From Saccharibacillus soli (GTDB lineage: Bacteria > Bacillota > Bacilli > Paenibacillales > Paenibacillaceae), in contig NIOB01000008.1 in NCBI GenBank assembly GCA_002189105.1, forward strand, positions 62,001 through 126,000: a DNA stretch of 64,000 nucleotides, read 5' to 3'. Under the pieces are notes generated by a model. It had not been told where the DNA came from and did no database searches. It worked only from the letters and a program-made list of their open reading frames with translations. The position numbers and the translations under genes were made by a program. Below are positions 63,890 through 64,000 of the stretch, one piece after another (position 1 is the first letter of the stretch; each line of letters opens with the position of its first letter).

Positions 63890-64000
63890 ATGCAAACGTT
63901 AACCTCGGAAAAACTCGCCGCTTGGCATAAGGAATGGGAGAACCGAATCGAGCAATTATCGGCTTGCGACTCAGGACGCCGTGGAAGCGGAACCTACTCC
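63890..64000 (+). CDS. Start of an unidentified gene, cut by the window edge
   Basis: 37 codons are visible, beginning MQTLTSEKLAAWHKEWENRI and continuing with EQLSACDSGRRGSGTYS. The ATG has AAAAGGAG six nt upstream, a strong ribosome site, so this is a real start. The segment looks like an amphipathic N-terminal helix followed by a loop. I cannot assign a family from this length. Confidence 0.7.
   Translation, partial: MQTLTSEKLAAWHKEWENRIEQLSACDSGRRGSGTYS

Overview
The window looks like chromosome from a Firmicute of the Paenibacillaceae, in the Paenibacillus/Saccharibacillus range. This is inferred from moderately high GC with strong AGGAGG ribosome sites, TTG and GTG starts, an S-layer-homology protein, YesM/YesN-type sugar sensing, PepSY proteins beside a two-component system, a Bacillus-type deoxyribonucleoside operon and U-rich hairpin terminators between most units. 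I see no rRNA, tRNA, phage, insertion sequence or CRISPR array. Both window edges cut a gene.

Layout. 0-8.4 kb (minus strand): a truncated membrane protein, a SpoIIAA-like protein, then a PPTase gene followed by a two-module NRPS with a terminal reductase, an arrangement like ausAB (pyrazinone/cyclic imine synthesis). 8.6-16.9 kb (plus): deoR, a secreted barrel-like protein, then deoC-cdd-nupC-deoB-deoD-pdp behind a promoter full of DeoR-like half-sites. 17.3-20.2 kb: a divergent Hsp90-family ATPase paired with a TPR-like protein. 20.3-24.5 kb: MgtC/SapB membrane protein, SLH protein, secreted DUF5050-like protein, secreted PepSY protein. 24.6-27.7 kb: response regulator-kinase-PepSY operon. 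28.0-30.7 kb: ddh and gdhA, two ammonia-fixing dehydrogenases.

30.7-32.2 kb is a gene-free repeat island holding an 18-bp tandem array, four copies of a roughly 26-nt motif in inverted arrangement, and a 107-bp tandem repeat. 32.2-41.1 kb (minus): a DUF6526 protein, then a sugar-responsive block made of a YesN regulator, a YesM kinase, an anchored sugar-binding protein and a complete ChvE/MmsA/MmsB-type monosaccharide ABC importer. 41.3-47.2 kb: NSS symporter, Fur-controlled siderophore-binding lipoprotein, DUF4188/TetR pair, DUF554 protein and PPP-type phosphatase. 47.3-49.6 kb: a TerD-VWA protein with a small unknown protein and an octapeptide-repeat Pro-rich protein. 49.9-60.5 kb: ZIP transporter, ArsR-like regulator/MFS pair, an ABC exporter operon with secreted protein, a kinase/regulator pair, and an EmrB-type MFS pump divergent from its likely MarR repressor. 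60.8-64 kb: FabV enoyl reductase, a chemoreceptor without an extracellular domain, and the start of an unidentified gene.

The best leads for something new are the reductase-terminated NRPS with a Leu-like then Pro-like adenylation code, the Hsp90-TPR pair, the TerD-VWA/Pro-repeat cluster, the repeat island, and a triple-half-site operator shared by a kinase/regulator operon and the neighbouring ABC operon. All functional assignments come from reading sequence motifs; no database search was run.
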